Of a stretch of 64,000 nucleotides of DNA, positions 33,599 through 45,695 are shown piece after piece. Numbering within the stretch: position 1 is the first letter of the stretch; the number at the start of each line of letters is the position of its first letter. Below the pieces are notes generated by a model that was given only the letters and a program-made list of their open reading frames with translations, was not told where the DNA came from and ran no database searches. This stretch comes from Galeopsis tetrahit. Taxonomy: Eukaryota > Streptophyta > Magnoliopsida > Lamiales > Lamiaceae. The stretch covers positions 28,010,565-28,074,564 of the forward strand of contig OY776125.1 of NCBI GenBank assembly GCA_963675135.1, given 5' to 3'. Position numbers and translations under genes: made by a program.

Positions 33599-34220
33599 TT
33601 TAGAGAACAATTCGAAAATCGGATATCCATAGCCAAATATTAGCGACAAAAAATATGGGTTTCATCGCTAACATTTGCAATGAAATTAAAATATTTATCG
33701 CAAAAAATTATTAACGAAGTAAGAAATTATTATTTTAGACACGAAAAAATTTTGTCGTTAATTCTAATATTTTCGTCGCTAATGTGAGTTAGCGATGAAA
33801 TAATTTTGTCGCAAGATTTGTTGCTATACACCCGTCGCTAACGTGTTTGCGACAAATGTTTGATTTTCCTCGCAAACATTTTGCGATGAAATTCATATTT
33901 TCGTCGCTAATATTTTGCGATGAAACTCAAATTTTCATCGCTAATATTAGCGACAAAATTAATTTTTTTTGTCACAAACACGTTAGCGACGGGTGTATAG
34001 CAACAAATCCTGCGACAAATTTATTTCATCGCTAATTCACGTTAGCGACGAAAATATTAGAATTAGCGACAATTTTTTTCGCGGCTAAATTGCAGTTTTC
34101 TTGTAGTGCAAATTTATGATTAATGGGCCTTCATGGGTAATGGGTAACGTTGCGTCACTTGCGTGAGCCGCTCAACTTGAAGGGAAGGGCTAGGCTGGAA
34201 ATCTGGAATGATACAAGGAA

Positions 34221-35368
34221 GGGTTTGACTATTTACAATTCCATTTGGGAAAGATGCATACTTTCTATAAGTTTACTATAAAATAAAAGGATAAAAAATA
34301 AAAAATACCCTTTACTAAAATAAAGTGTACTAGATGCACTCCTTTACTGAACACACATTTTCTATTGTCATTCCTTTCATCTAAACCACTACTACTTTAG
34401 GTCGCCGCTGACACCATTTTCGGCAACTATCAAACCAAAAAAAATCCAATAATTTTAAAATATACTTAAAAAAATTACAATTTTTTTTTAAAAAAAATTC
34501 GACCAACCAGTGTCGACCATATACACTCCCATCGATAACAATTTATCGACGGAAGTGAATATGGTCGAAAATGATTGGTCAATTGTTTTTTTTTAAATTC
34601 GACCATGTAATGTCGACCAAATACACTTTCGTCGACAACAATTTGTTTACGAGAGTGTATTTGATCGACATTACATGGTCGAATTTAAAAAAATGGGGGG
34701 GGGGGGGATTGTAGAAACAACCAAGGGGGTGGACAAACCTGGGTGGGCCGGCGCCGTGGAAGAGAGGGAAGGGGCGGCCGCTAGCATCGGTTTTTTTTTT
34801 TAATACAGAAATGGGGGAGGAGAGGAGGGAACAAAAAAAAGGTGGGGAGGGAGGGGGCAGCCGCTAGTAACAATTTTTTTTATTATTTATTTATTTTTCA
34901 CATAAACGGGAAGGGGAGGAGGGAACAAAAAAATGGGGGGAGAGAGGGGCCGCGATGGCCCAGGGTAGTGGATTGGCCGCCTGGGTGAGGGCGGTAGGGC
35001 CATGGCAAGTGGTGGACGGGGGTAGCGGGCGGACAAGAGGCTGGGGGAAAAATCACAAAAAATGAGGGAGGGACGGGGCGTGACGGCCGCAGGGACGGTG
35101 GTGGGGCTAGCGTCTCCAGTGACGTGGCGGTGGAGGGGCACCGACGGCCGACGACGGGGCAGTGGTGATGTGGGGTGAAGTGAGGGTTGGGGGGAATGAG
35201 AGGAGGAAGATTTGAAGGAGGAAATTAAGGTTGGGGGTGGGTAGTAATAGAAATTTTATGGATGGAGGGGTATTTATGACAATTAAAGGGGGTGTGGCCC
35301 GATTTTGTGAGAGTGTATAAATCGAGGGAGTGCATCTCTCCGAAATGGAGGTGTAAATAGTCAATCCC
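34221..35368. mobile_element. MULE-like element 2 (1148 bp)
   Basis: The inverted termini carry TGACTATTTACA (left, 34221) and GGAGGTGTAAATAGTCAATCCC (right, shown as positions 35347-35368). A perfect 9-bp target duplication TACAAGGAA flanks it (34212-34220 and 35369-35377). It has the same family termini as element 1 but reversed internal order: hairpin-rich TCGAC segment (34495-34690) first, then a GC-rich segment (34690-35260) coding only low-complexity Pro/Arg-rich frames. Confidence 0.92.
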
Positions 35369-35377
35369 TACAAGGAA

Positions 35378-36713
35378 ATGTGCTTTATTTAAGTAGGCCC
35401 AACTTATAAATTAATAGGTAAAAAAAATCGTCTCACGGATCTCATTCCGCGTGACAGTCGTACACAAGTTTTTGTCTTTTTAAAAAATATTACTCCATTT
35501 AAAAGACTATATTTTCCTTTTATTAATTTACACAAAATATAATATAATCAACCATAATTTATACATTTACAATCTGTAGTTGAGTCATTGCTAAGTTACC
35601 GTAAATTCACCACCGAGTCACCCATATTTTTAGAAAAAAAAAAACTATCAAAATTAGCCACAAATCCCGATTATTTTTCTTTTTAATTTTTCCCCCCTCC
35701 TTTTTTCCTTTCTTCTTCCCAATTCCAGGTTTTATTCCAAACTTTTTATTTTTTCATTTTTTTCCCTTTTACTTTTTTTAAAAAAAAAATCCTATCATTC
35801 TTTTCTATTTTTTTATGCGTATTTTTTAAAATTTTAATACAAAATAATATAATAGGTATGATTTTATTATAGTCGATAATACAATAAATAAGTAACTAGT
35901 AATACCATAAACAGTAATTGGTAATACCATTACCATTACCAGTAATTAGAAATATCTTATACAATAACAAATAATTTCACACATCTAATTATATTTAGTA
36001 ATACCAAAAATAATTATTAGTAATACCACGAACAATAATCAATAATACTATGAACATTAATCAATAACAATTTATACAATAACAAATAATTACAACTATC
36101 TTATTATATTCAGTAATACCAAAAACAATTATCAGTAATACCTTGAATAGTAATCAGTAATACCCTTAACAGTAATCAGTAATATCATTATCAATAATCA
36201 GTAATCAATAGTCGATTATACACACACACGAGATTTTAGCGCACACCCCGTACGATTAGGACACACCCCATGAAAGATCGGAAAAACCCTTCTTCTACAT
36301 AACCATAATTCTCCCTTTGTTCTCTCAAACCATATAGTGTGAATAATAAAATACGTCGCTTGGGACACCCACTCCTCTCCCAACCTCCTCGGTCGTCGCT
36401 CAAATCCTCGCCGCCACAACCTTTCTTCGATGCCGCACAAAGTCTCGCTGCCATAACCTCTGTCGTCAATTTTCTTCTACATCTCTCAATCTCAAAATTC
36501 AGATATGTAAGTATTTTTTTTCTTCTAGACCTCAAAATCATTGATTTGTAAAAAATATTGGTGGGTGTCCACCTCAATTTTTTGTGTGCATACAATCGTG
36601 GTCTTTCATTAGATTTATGCGACCCATTAATTATCTGCACCGAAAAAAGTAAATTAGGCCCAAATTTTTAATGAAATTGAAGAGTGTATATATACGCGAG
36701 TGTATATAAGATT
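35378..36713. other. AT-rich sequence, AGTAATACC repeats, and a possible small TIR element
   Basis: At 35830-36210 degenerate copies of AGTAATACCA/TTACCAGTAATC follow each other. At about 36230-36640 the ends (GATTTTAGCGCACACCCC and, inverted, GATTGTATGCACACAAAA) look weakly like the termini of the element at 38572. The inside holds a GC-rich patch ending in a possible donor ATATGTAAGT. No target duplication was seen. No gene is supported. Confidence 0.4.
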
Positions 36714-37066
36714 TTGACTATATAAATTAGGATTGATTGTATTATATTTTGTCTAAATTAATATAAGGGCAATAAAGTAATTTTAGGTGTAATTTTTAAA
36801 AAAAAATTGTGGGGTAAAGTTAACGAAAGCGGAAGTGTAAATAACCGTGGCCAATTGTTTATATATAAATTATGATTAATTGTATTATATTTTGTCTAAA
36901 TTAATAGAAGGGGATTATAGTAATTTTAGGTGTAATTTTTAAAATAATAATTTGGGGGTGAAGTCAATAAAAACGGGAGTGTAAGTAACCGTTGCCAATT
37001 GTTTATGGAGTATAATTTGGAGGATGAAGTCAACAAAAGTGGAATGTAAATAACTGTGGTCAATTA
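36714..37066. repeat. Tandem repeat, about 145 bp period, 2.4 copies
   Basis: The unit includes ATTGTATTATATTTTGTCTA, then TAATTTTAGGTGTAATTTTT, then a segment ending GTGTAAATAACCGTGG. Copies start at about 36714 and 36853, with a partial third at about 36999. Confidence 0.8.
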
Positions 37067-37103
37067 TAAAATTAAAAATTGAAATTGAAGAATGTATAGG
37101 TGC

Positions 37104-38547
37104 TAGAGCTGTAAAAATGGGCTAGGCTCGTTGGGTCGGTCCGTCTATTAAAAAAGTGGGTTGGGTTGAATTATACAAGCCCGTTTAAAATGAGGTCCCG
37201 TGTGGACTAGACCGTTTAGATTGTGAATTTTGGCGGGTTGAACCGCGGACGGGGGGCGGGTTGAACCGCAAGCTTTTTATTTTTTAAATTAATTTTTTTA
37301 CTTTTTAAGGTTAAATGAAGTAATAACACGTTTTTATTAAATTAAACTGTGACTGTGAGTAAAACTATGATATTAGAAATTTATGGATTCAATTCAACTT
37401 TAAATTAAGATATAACATTACAAAATATTATGAAAACCATCACCTCTCAACCATCACTTAATTACTCAATTTCCCATCAACTTTATTCACAAACAATTAT
37501 TTTATTCACAATGGACCCCACAATACCCTATAATGCCTTTACTTTACCTACTTTATCTACTTTTTTCTTAAAACTTGTGTCCACCCCCATGAGACTACAT
37601 TTGGTGGATGAAGGGAGTACAGTACTAAACAAAAATGAGATTTGAGAATGAGAATATCGTTCATTTATTCACATAACTCAAAGAGAGACTTGATAATTAA
37701 TATAGATTTGAATCTCTTTTTTAACTTTCTCCTTATAAATGCATAATTATCATGAGTAGATTAAGATAGTATGCATATGGTGATATGTGCATTCACAAAT
37801 TGACATTTGTTACTAATAATTGGGTTGATTTTCCCATTAAACTTTCGTTGAATATTAGTACTATATATTTTTGTTACTGATAGTTGAGTTGATTTGCCCA
37901 TTAAACTTTCGTTGAATATATATTATACTCCCTCCGTCCGCCTATAAGCTTCCCATTTTACCATTTTAGTCCGTCTGCCTATAAGCTTCGCATACCCTTT
38001 TTGGTAAGTACTTTTACTTACACTTCATTTTATATCTTATTTTTTCTATCTATCTCTCTCCTTCTTCCAATCACATCACTTGTACTATATCTATTATTTA
38101 ATCACTTTTCTTAATCTCTGTGCCAAAAAGTAATGTGAAGCTTATAGACGGACGGAGGGAGTATATTGATTTTGCCCTTCTGAAAATAAGGTTTAAACAA
38201 TATTAAGGTTTAAATTTTAGTTCGATTGATTTGTCAATTAAACAAAAAATCTTATTTGAGATTTACTTTTTAATTGTAAGAGATTAGAATTATTCACATG
38301 GTGGATTTAATTAAAGATTATCCAAAATTATTGTACTTTATATTTTAATACTTTTAGTAATTATTTATGTATTGTTTAAAATTTATTACAATAATAAATG
38401 TGAAAAAGTAAAAAATAAATATATTATGAAAAAGTCTGTGGGCTAGCCCGCAACCCCGCCGTGGATCGGCCCACCAAAACCTGCAAAATTATGGGTTAAA
38501 ATGCATGATGGACCGGCCCGCCATGTTAGCCCGTTTTAACAGCTCTA
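37104..38547. mobile_element. Non-autonomous hAT element, 1444 bp
   Basis: It begins TAGAGCTGTAAAAATGGGCT and ends AGCCCGTTTTAACAGCTCTA. A perfect 8-bp target duplication ATAGGTGC flanks it (37096-37103 and 38548-38555), diagnostic of hAT. Terminal inverted similarity extends over about 100 bases with G/C-rich CCCGC/GGGCCGG blocks. No transposase was seen. A Stowaway MITE is inserted inside. Confidence 0.93.
37928..38161. mobile_element. Stowaway MITE, 234 bp
   Basis: The inverted termini CTCCCTCCGTCCGCCTATAA and its complement are flanked by TA duplications (37926-37927 and 38162-38163). It is nested in the hAT element and is therefore younger. Confidence 0.93.
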
Positions 38548-38571
38548 ATAGGTGCACTATGTATTGAAGAA

Positions 38572-39724
38572 GGGCGCGGCTAAAGGCACCCGAATTTACT
38601 ATGAGTACACCCACGCGATGAGAACACACACAAAACGGATGAGTACACCCACGCGATGAGAACACACACAAAACGGATGAGGACACCCACGTGGAAAACC
38701 CAAAATGACCCTCTTCTCAATTAAAACCTTCATTCTCTCTTTCTCAATTCAAACACCCCCTCTCCCACAAATCGCCGCCTTGCGCTGCTTCGCCGGCACC
38801 CACTCCGACCGGCCTTCCCCGCACGGTGCTTCGCCTTTAATTGCTCCGCCGCCTCATAACTCGTTCGTCCAGAGCCACGTCTAACCCCGTCGATCCAGAT
38901 CCGCGCATGCAGACATCGCCGTCCACCTGCAACAGCTCCGCCGCGCACGCAGCCTCTCCCCCCCCCTTTGCGGCTGCATCCTCTCCCCCCCTTTGCAGCC
39001 GCATCCTCTCCCCCCTCTTCGCGGCCGCAGCCCCTTCCCCTCCCCTTCGCAGCCGTTCGCGGCCGCAACCCCTCCCTTTCATCGCACCCAGCCACCCACG
39101 CACGTCACCGGCACCCACGCACGTCGCCGAAGGTAAGTTTTTTTTTGACAATTTTTACAATCCCAAAAAACAAAAAATTAGGGTTTTGAAAATTTTAGAA
39201 AATTTAGGAAAATTAGGGTTTTTAGTAGTTCGGGAATTATTTTCGAACATATTGAGTTTGTTTTGGAAAAAAATTCGAACATATTGTGTTTGTTTTGGAA
39301 AAAATTTCGAACAACTTGAGTTTGTTTTGGAAAAAATTTCGAACAAGATGTTCAATTTTTTTTTCGGACAAATTTAAGTTGTTTTGAAATTTATTTCGAA
39401 AATATTGAGTTTTTTTGGTAAAATTTCGGACATCTTAACTTTTTTTTGGTAAAATTTTCGAACATATTTAAGATTTTATTTTTGTTGTTGAAATTTTGAA
39501 TTTTTAAGATTTTTGTTGTTTTGGTGGTGATGGTGGGGATCCGGATGATTCGGGTGTAAAATGATGAATCGGGTGTGAAATGGAATAAATGGGTGTACTC
39601 ATCCGGCGTTTTTTTTTTAAAAAAGTACAGGAGGGGTAAAAACGTCTTTTCGCACCATCCTTGGGACAAAAAATATTTCCCGTGGGTGTACTCATAGTAA
39701 GTCCGGATGCATTTAGCCGCGCCC
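38572..39724. mobile_element. MULE-like element 3 (1153 bp) with GC-rich captured-looking segment
   Basis: The inverted termini begin GGGCGCGGCTAAA, with the block TTACTATGAGTACACCCACG at both ends. A perfect 9-bp target duplication ATTGAAGAA flanks it (38563-38571 and 39725-39733). The internal 38760-39130 is CpG-rich and Pro/Ser/Arg-coding, and ends at a good splice-donor-like GAAGGTAAGT. This resembles a 5' UTR or first exon taken from a gene (Pack-MULE style). Downstream are repeated TTCGAACATATTGAGTTTG words. No domain was recognised. Confidence 0.92.
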
Positions 39725-39743
39725 ATTGAAGAATTTGTCTTTA

Positions 39744-39857
39744 TGATTTTTTTTTTAATGGAAGTTAAATACCCATTCCTTTTTTCCCCTCCCTATAACT
39801 CGAACCCAAGACCTAAGGCCTAGGTAGTGGTGCTCTAACCACTTCAGCTATCCCACT
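39744..39857 (-). mobile_element. tRNA-derived SINE
   Basis: On the minus strand it has an A box within TAGCTGAAGTGGTTAGAGC (39832-39850) and a B box GGGTTCGAGTT (39797-39807), with a T-rich or A-rich tail toward 39744. Spacing of the two boxes suits a pol III promoter. It does not fold as a complete tRNA gene. Confidence 0.7.
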
Positions 39858-40160
39858 TTGTCTTGTATTTATGATTAGTCCATCACTTTTAGCATGAAAT
39901 AATCTAAAATACTACTACGTGTTTTACGAGTTTTACACTTTTAACTGGGAAAAAACTCAATAAAAATATTGCATGGACTGCTACTTCTCAAATTTATTTT
40001 TCTTGTGTTTTTTTCAAATTCACAACGGTTTTTGTGGGAAATTCTCTACACATCGGCGTGATTTGTTTTTCCTAGGCTTTTTTCTTCTCGATGCTTTCAG
40101 ATTTTTTCTCCTTTTTTTTTTTCAGAATTCTGTAAAAATCCTATTTTTTTTGTATCCTAA

Positions 40161-41310
40161 GACCATCCTCATTAGTAACATTCCCCCAACCCAACCCTTC
40201 AATATTATATTAATTTCTCTCTCATCCACCTATACAATTTACAATCCAACCCAAATTTCATTTTATCATACTTCATCAATGACACTGATCCAACCCAACC
40301 CAAAAATAATAACAATTTTTTAAATACAAGCTTAAGTGAAACGCTAACAAGACAATGTGAAACGGTAATAATGAAGACAATTGCATGTGAAACGCTAACA
40401 TGACAATGTGGACTAGACAATTGCATGTGATATCTAATACAATAAAGTGGACTAGACAATTGCATGTGATATGTTGATAGGACAGTGTGAAAGAGCAAAA
40501 TTGTCATGTGAAACGCTAACAGGGCAACGTGAAACGGTTACAGGGCAACGTGAAACGCTAACAGGACAATGTGAAGCGGTAACAAGCTTAAGTGAAACGC
40601 TAACAAGACAATGTGAAACGGTAATAATGAAGACAATTGCATGTGAAACGCTAACATGACAATGTGGACTAGACAATTGCATGTGATATCTGATACAATA
40701 AAGTGGACTAGACAATTTCGGGAGACATTTTGCGATGTTTGGACTTGTTCAGAAATAGGATCTTGATTAAGATCCGGAGAAAATTGAGAGTGTTGTGCGT
40801 TTGAAAATTCCTCAGAATTTGAAAGAGAAGGATTAAAATAAGATCCAAAATTTGGATAATCTTGAGAGTTTGGAAAATTTGGATAATCTTCAGAGTTTGA
40901 AAAATTTTGAGAGTTTGAAAAAAAATTGGGATAATTTGGATCCATAATAGCTAGAAATATTAGATGATAAAAAAGAGAATTTTAGTTTGTGTTTCAAAAT
41001 AGCTCGATATTGGACTCTATTTATAGAGAAAAAAAAATTACGAATTTTGATATATATATATATATATTTAATACATATTATTTTCAATATCTACAAATCT
41101 AATTATATCATACAAAAAATTACAAACAACCAATGAAATTGTGACACTTGGCATATTAATTAATATTATTAAATTGATGACCTTAGGTTGGCCATCCAAC
41201 CCAAGTCACGCAGATGTCAATAGCTTTCCATTATTTTAATATTATAAAATTTGTCCACTTCCTATGACATTTTGGTGACATTTTGGTGGAGGGCACTAAT
41301 GAGGATGGTC
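40161..41310. mobile_element. PIF/Harbinger-type non-autonomous element, 1150 bp
   Basis: The 16-bp perfect inverted termini GACCATCCTCATTAGT are flanked by TAA duplications (40158-40160 and 41311-41313). The minus strand holds a start of an Asn/Ser/Phe-rich protein (see next entry). A minisatellite of GTGAAACGCTAAC / GACAATGTGAAACGG words fills 40336-40715, including two copies of a roughly 120-bp block. No DDE transposase is present. Confidence 0.92.
40538..40945 (-). pseudogene. N-terminal remnant of a Harbinger-type accessory ORF
   Basis: The frame starts MDPNYPNFFSNSQNFSNSED and repeats YPNF / SNSEE units for about 75 residues before running into the minisatellite, where it loses meaning. 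Asn/Phe/Ser-rich starts of this type are common in the Myb-like ORF1 of plant PIF/Harbinger elements. The DNA-binding and conserved parts are missing. It may be transcribed but is unlikely to be functional. Confidence 0.5.
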
Positions 41311-41313
41311 TAA

Positions 41314-41599
41314 TACATTTTTTTTTCCAAACCCTAATCACTAAACTTACCAGGAGGAGGCGAACACCGGAGGGGGGTGCAAATGGTCGCACAGGGAGGT
41401 GGGTGTGAACAGGGAGGGCGTGTGAATGGCTGGCGACGAAGGGGGCGAACACGTTGCAGAGAAGATGGACGAGGCTGTGCAGGAGACGGACGACGGCGGA
41501 GGAGATCGACGAACGGATGTATAGGGGGCGGCGAAGTGGCTGGACAGGCAGTGATTTTTTTTCACGATCGGCTTTTTTTTTTTTACGGGCTGGAAGCAG
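41314..41599. other. G/A-rich low-complexity stretch
   Basis: It is rich in GGAGG/GGCGA words and codes only low-complexity frames. It resembles the GC-rich inner parts of the nearby MULE-like elements, but no termini were found. Confidence 0.35.
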
Positions 41600-41739
41600 A
41601 TTGATTGTATTTATCTCACCTATGGTTGTGCCTTTTCTAAGTTCCCAAAATTATACTAAAGCGTTCAGTGCACGCACACACATGTGAATTGCTGTAAAAT
41701 TATTTTAAAAAATGTGCAAAATCAAAATTATTCTCAATT

Positions 41740-42030
41740 AGAGATGTCGAATGATGAGCGGCATAGGTCCTCTCCACAAAAGGAGATGGTGACAAGTTCA
41801 AAGATAAAGAACTCCGACCTCTCAAAGATGCTAGCTCTCTGCCATTTTTTCAAGGGATTGAGTTTTCACATCTGTGATGACACTCAAGAAAGTTGAATAC
41901 AAGGACAATGTTATCATAGAAAACCTCATCACACACGGTGCATGCGATTGGTGTCGTGTGAGATCTTGAACGCCTTCCCTCAGTTTCAAATTGTTCCACA
42001 TTTTACTAAACAGAATTTAGCATATGCTGA
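41740..42030 (-). pseudogene. Zinc-finger gene 5' fragment, antisense copy 1
   Basis: It matches the first roughly 85 codons of ZF-B on the minus strand, including the finger region. The start codon position reads AAG instead of ATG (near 42028). It ends abruptly at about 41740, just past the RTYAAHH-like region. Frameshifts are present. Confidence 0.8.
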
Positions 42031-42379
42031 GACTTGTTGTGCAATATAGCTCTGCCAGAGAACACTAAATTTATAAAATAAATTATTCGCAGGCTTATTA
42101 AGATGCACATATGTAGTTGCAAATAATAAGTGTTAAGATTTAAATTGATTATTACAAAATCTATGAAGAAGGTTTTAAATAAAAATTTAACCTTGATTGT
42201 ATCTATCTTACCTAAAATAGTTTTTTTTTTTAAAGAGTTAACAATGATTGTATTTATCTTACGTGTGAATATGCATTTTCTACCTTTAAAAAATTATAGT
42301 AGAGCGTGCAGTGCATGCAAGCATGTGATTGTGGCAAAAACAATTTTTTTATAAAGAAAGTGCAACACAAAACTAACAT

Positions 42380-43030
42380 TATTTTTTTGCAAACACATCT
42401 TTTTTTTTTCTTTGTAATTCGATACACCACCTTTTTAAGTTTTGCAATTCGATGCATGTTTTTATTTTTCGGCAACACAATTCATATGTATACACCGAAG
42501 CCGCATTAAATTTCTACACAAATGTCCACGTAAATGTCATGAGTGATCAATAAAATGTATTTTTTTTAATTTTAAAAACTTTTTTAAATAAAAATAATAT
42601 ACAAAATTTTACATTTTTTTTTGGACTGTGATTTAAAGGACGCGATCTTAATTATTCTTTTGAGTTTTTGGAGAAATTATACTAATAATTAAATTGGTTT
42701 ATGATTTTTTTTAAACAATTTTTTTAGTATTGTTTTTAATTTAAAATAATTTTTTTTAGTATTCTTTTTAGTTTAAAATTACTTTTTTAGTATTCTTTTT
42801 AATTAAAAACGTTTTAAAAATTTTAAAAATAAATTATTCATCATTTGGACATTTATGTGGCACCTCGACAACTCTGACAATCACATCATAATTTTAATTG
42901 TTGATAGAAAATTGACAGATGTATTGAATTGCAAAATTTAAAAAGGTGGTGTATCAAATTGCAAAGAAAAAAAAGATATGTTGTAATTGACAAAAACTGT
43001 AAAGGTCGTGATTTTTTTTGCAATTAACCC
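42380..43030. mobile_element. MITE-like element with long inverted termini, empty sites present
   Basis: The arms share GATACACCACCTTTTTAA and, inverted, TTAAAAAGGTGGTGTATC, with matching sequence over roughly 100 bases. The equivalent positions in the other units (about 48030 and 53430) read straight through CTAACATTATTTAAGAAAAC without it, so the insertion is confirmed by two empty sites. Confidence 0.8.
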
Positions 43031-44568
43031 TATTTAAAAAAACAACATCATACATCATGCATGCAATTGGGAAATATGTATGTCTTTCTTACATTTTCAA
43101 AATTATACTAGAGCGAGTAGTGCACGCGCGAATCTATATTGAGAAAAGATCTAATTAAAAATGAATAGGGGATTCACTAAAAGAAAGGAAGGTTGTGCAA
43201 TAACTCTACCAAAAAGCACTAAATTGTAGAAGAAATTAAGGCTGTGTAATAGCTTTGCAATGAATCACTAAATTAATAAAAGAAACGGGTAGGCTATTCA
43301 GATGAACAAATGTACATACAAATATTAAGTGCGACATTCAAAAAATTATACTAAAGCATTTAGTGCACGAACTAATGCGAATTGAGTTAAGATTTGAATA
43401 AAACTTGCAAACCAAAATATTTAATGTTATTTCCCTTTTTATGATATATATATTTTACACTATGTATAAAGTGTGAATAAACTTGAGATTTCAGGTATTC
43501 TTCAGGTTGTAGGTAATTCATGTATAACGTGTCACTTTCTCACCAAAGCAACCTGCCCTTTCTCCCCTCATCATCTTTTCACTTCCTTCACGATAGTTCT
43601 TTCACGATTTTCTCCCTATGTATCTGGGTTTATGAGAAGAGCAAGATCTTGAACGTCTTTCGTCTTCCTTGATTTTCATATTGTTCTACATTTTGGTAAT
43701 CAAATATTTAACTGACGACGAAATTTTGTAAAAGATTTGCATAAAAATTTAAAATTTTAAGTTGATACAAAAATAAGCAAAAGAATTATGGAGATAAAAT
43801 TTATAGCAGATATAGAATATATCTAAAAATGAAGAGGGGATTTGGTAGAAGAAATATATATTGAAGGTTGTGTAATGGTTTGGTCAAGAAACACTAATTT
43901 TATAGAATAATTAAATGTTGCCTAATATCTCTGCCAAAAAACATTACATTTATAAAAGTAATTGACATATTATTTATATGCACATTTATTTTACTTAACA
44001 ACAAATCTCTTTTTAAAAGTTGTCATTGATTGTACTTATCTTATAGTATATAAGTGTGTATTTTCTACTTTTTTGCACGCGTGAATTTGTATTGAAGAAA
44101 TTAAAGGTTTAAAAAGAAAAGGTAAAACTAAATTCATTTAATTAATATAATTTCCTCTTTTTTTTTTCCTTCTACATATTACAATCATTTAAACAAAATG
44201 TGATGAACGAGATATATCTTAATCGTCTAATTCTTTGATTTTCATGTTGATTCAAGTTTTTTGAAATCAGAATTTAGCTTACGCCTAGACATACTGTAAA
44301 CATGAGATCTAGAGATAAGCACACTCCTAAGTCTCAAACTTACACCACTAGGTCAACTTCTTGGGGTTACTTTCTTGGTTCTTCTTAGTCCCTATAGTGC
44401 ATCTATATCGCACATGTGCATGTGCATGTATTAAGGAAAGACTTGAGAAAGGTGCAAAACTCAAATAATATTTTATTTTATTTTTGTAGTTTAAATGTAT
44501 TAGACAATATAATAAAATAATATATTTAGGTAGTAATCTTTTAATCTCGTGCAAAAATGAAAAAGTCC

Positions 44569-44865
44569 TCAACCCCCACTTAAGCCATAGCTCGCGAGTA
44601 TGAAAGTTGTTTCATGGTCTTTTCCCAATTCATCCACCAACATAATCGTGGAATCAAGATTGGGCAAATAGAGTTTGCAGAACATTCTCGGTATATGCAT
44701 CCAAAACCTCCCTTCAACGTTTGATGGGAGCATGAGCTTTACAAAACGAGGAATGTCATTTTGTAAAATAACAAGAATTCTTTCGGCTTCCACCAGTACA
44801 GAACATTGTGCTAAAATGTCGTCGTATAAGTCCTTAATTAGGCTTGATCTTCTTCTTTTCTCCAT
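44569..44865 (-). pseudogene. B3-domain (REM-like) gene fragment 1
   Basis: This is a 98-residue frame starting MEKRRRSSLIKDLYDDILAQ. PRFVKLMLPS, then FWMHIPRMFC, LYLPN and VDELGKDHETTFI match the plant B3 DNA-binding fold (REM type). It stops at GLSGG followed by TGA; a normal B3 domain would continue Gly-Trp, and a one-base loss at this point explains the stop. No downstream exons are found. The second unit carries a near copy. Confidence 0.75.
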
Positions 44866-45404
44866 TGCTTCCTGATTTCTTATAAGCTTTAATATTATAG
44901 GTAGTAATTTCTAATAAAATGCAACTTTAGTGATAATTTAGTGGTTTTATAAGTGCAATTTTTTATAATTTGGTAGGTTTAGCGCAATTCCCAAACTAAT
45001 TGATTTTATTTTTTTTACATAAACCCCTTTGAAAAAATAATCACAAGCACAACTCATGTTAAAATTCGGGAAAAAATATTGACCTAAAAATAAGTTTTGT
45101 GATTTATGGACTATAAATTTTATTTATGTTTGTATATATTAGTGCGAAAAAGTTATTAGTTTCGTAGTTTAGGTGCAAATTTAGTGATAATTTGATGAGT
45201 TTAGTGCAATTAAGTCTTTTGGTAATTAGGAGTACATGGGGTGGGTGGATGATCATTAATTTGCGACACACTAAATGGAGCACCAACAGATGAGATTACG
45301 CACACCAAGAGGATTAACACATGTTGTGCAAAGACTAGTGTTAGTGTTGCATAAGAAACAAGCTAAGGAGAAGGCTAGGCCTAAGGCAATTATTTACTAT
45401 TGAA

Positions 45405-45695
45405 GATGCAGATGTTGTATGATGAGCTACATATGTCCTCTCCACATAAAGAGATGGTGACCAACTCAAAGATAAAGGGCTTCGACCTTGCAAAGATGCT
45501 AGTTCTCCGTTGTTTTGCCCAGAGATTGAGTTTTCACACCTTTGATAACACTCGTGAAAGTGCAACACAAGACTAACTTTATAATTGAAAACCTCATCAC
45601 ACACAATGCACATGATTAGTGTTGTGTGGTATCTTGAAGTCTTCCCTGATTTTTAGATTGTTCCACATTTTATTAAACAGAATTTAGCATACGCT
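45405..45695 (-). pseudogene. Zinc-finger gene 5' fragment, antisense copy 2
   Basis: It covers the start through about codon 105 of the ZF-B type, including IVNNCLRPS. The frame 45341-45613 retains CIVCDEVFNYKVSLVLHFHE, so both Cys and the first His are still present. Frameshifts occur upstream of it, and the 3' half of the gene is absent. Confidence 0.82.

Larger units (their letters stand above)
31508..34108. mobile_element. Non-autonomous CACTA (En/Spm) element, 2601 bp
   Basis: It starts CACTACAAGAAAC and ends GTTTTCTTGTAGTG with a perfect 3-bp target duplication CAA (31505-31507 and 34109-34111). The subterminal regions are packed with GCGACAAAAT / TTTCATCGCTAATATT words in both orientations, as expected for CACTA subterminal repeats. 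A roughly 155-bp unit repeats about six times at 31700-32640. No transposase is present. Short open frames within are repeat artefacts. Confidence 0.93.
41600..43350. repeat. Partial copy of the 5.1-kb tandem unit
   Basis: It matches the last third of the units at 43360-48320 and 48471-53720: an antisense zinc-finger fragment (41740-42030), then sequence parallel to 47680-48320. It is interrupted by an inserted element (about 42380-43030). Confidence 0.8.

Noticed and set aside
33308..33649. Pro/Thr/His-rich protein
   Set aside because: It is read from the G/T-rich minisatellite in several frames at once.
38841..39377. 178-residue plus-strand frame as a host gene
   Set aside because: It lies wholly inside MULE-like element 3 and is low-complexity, running past a likely splice donor into repeat sequence.
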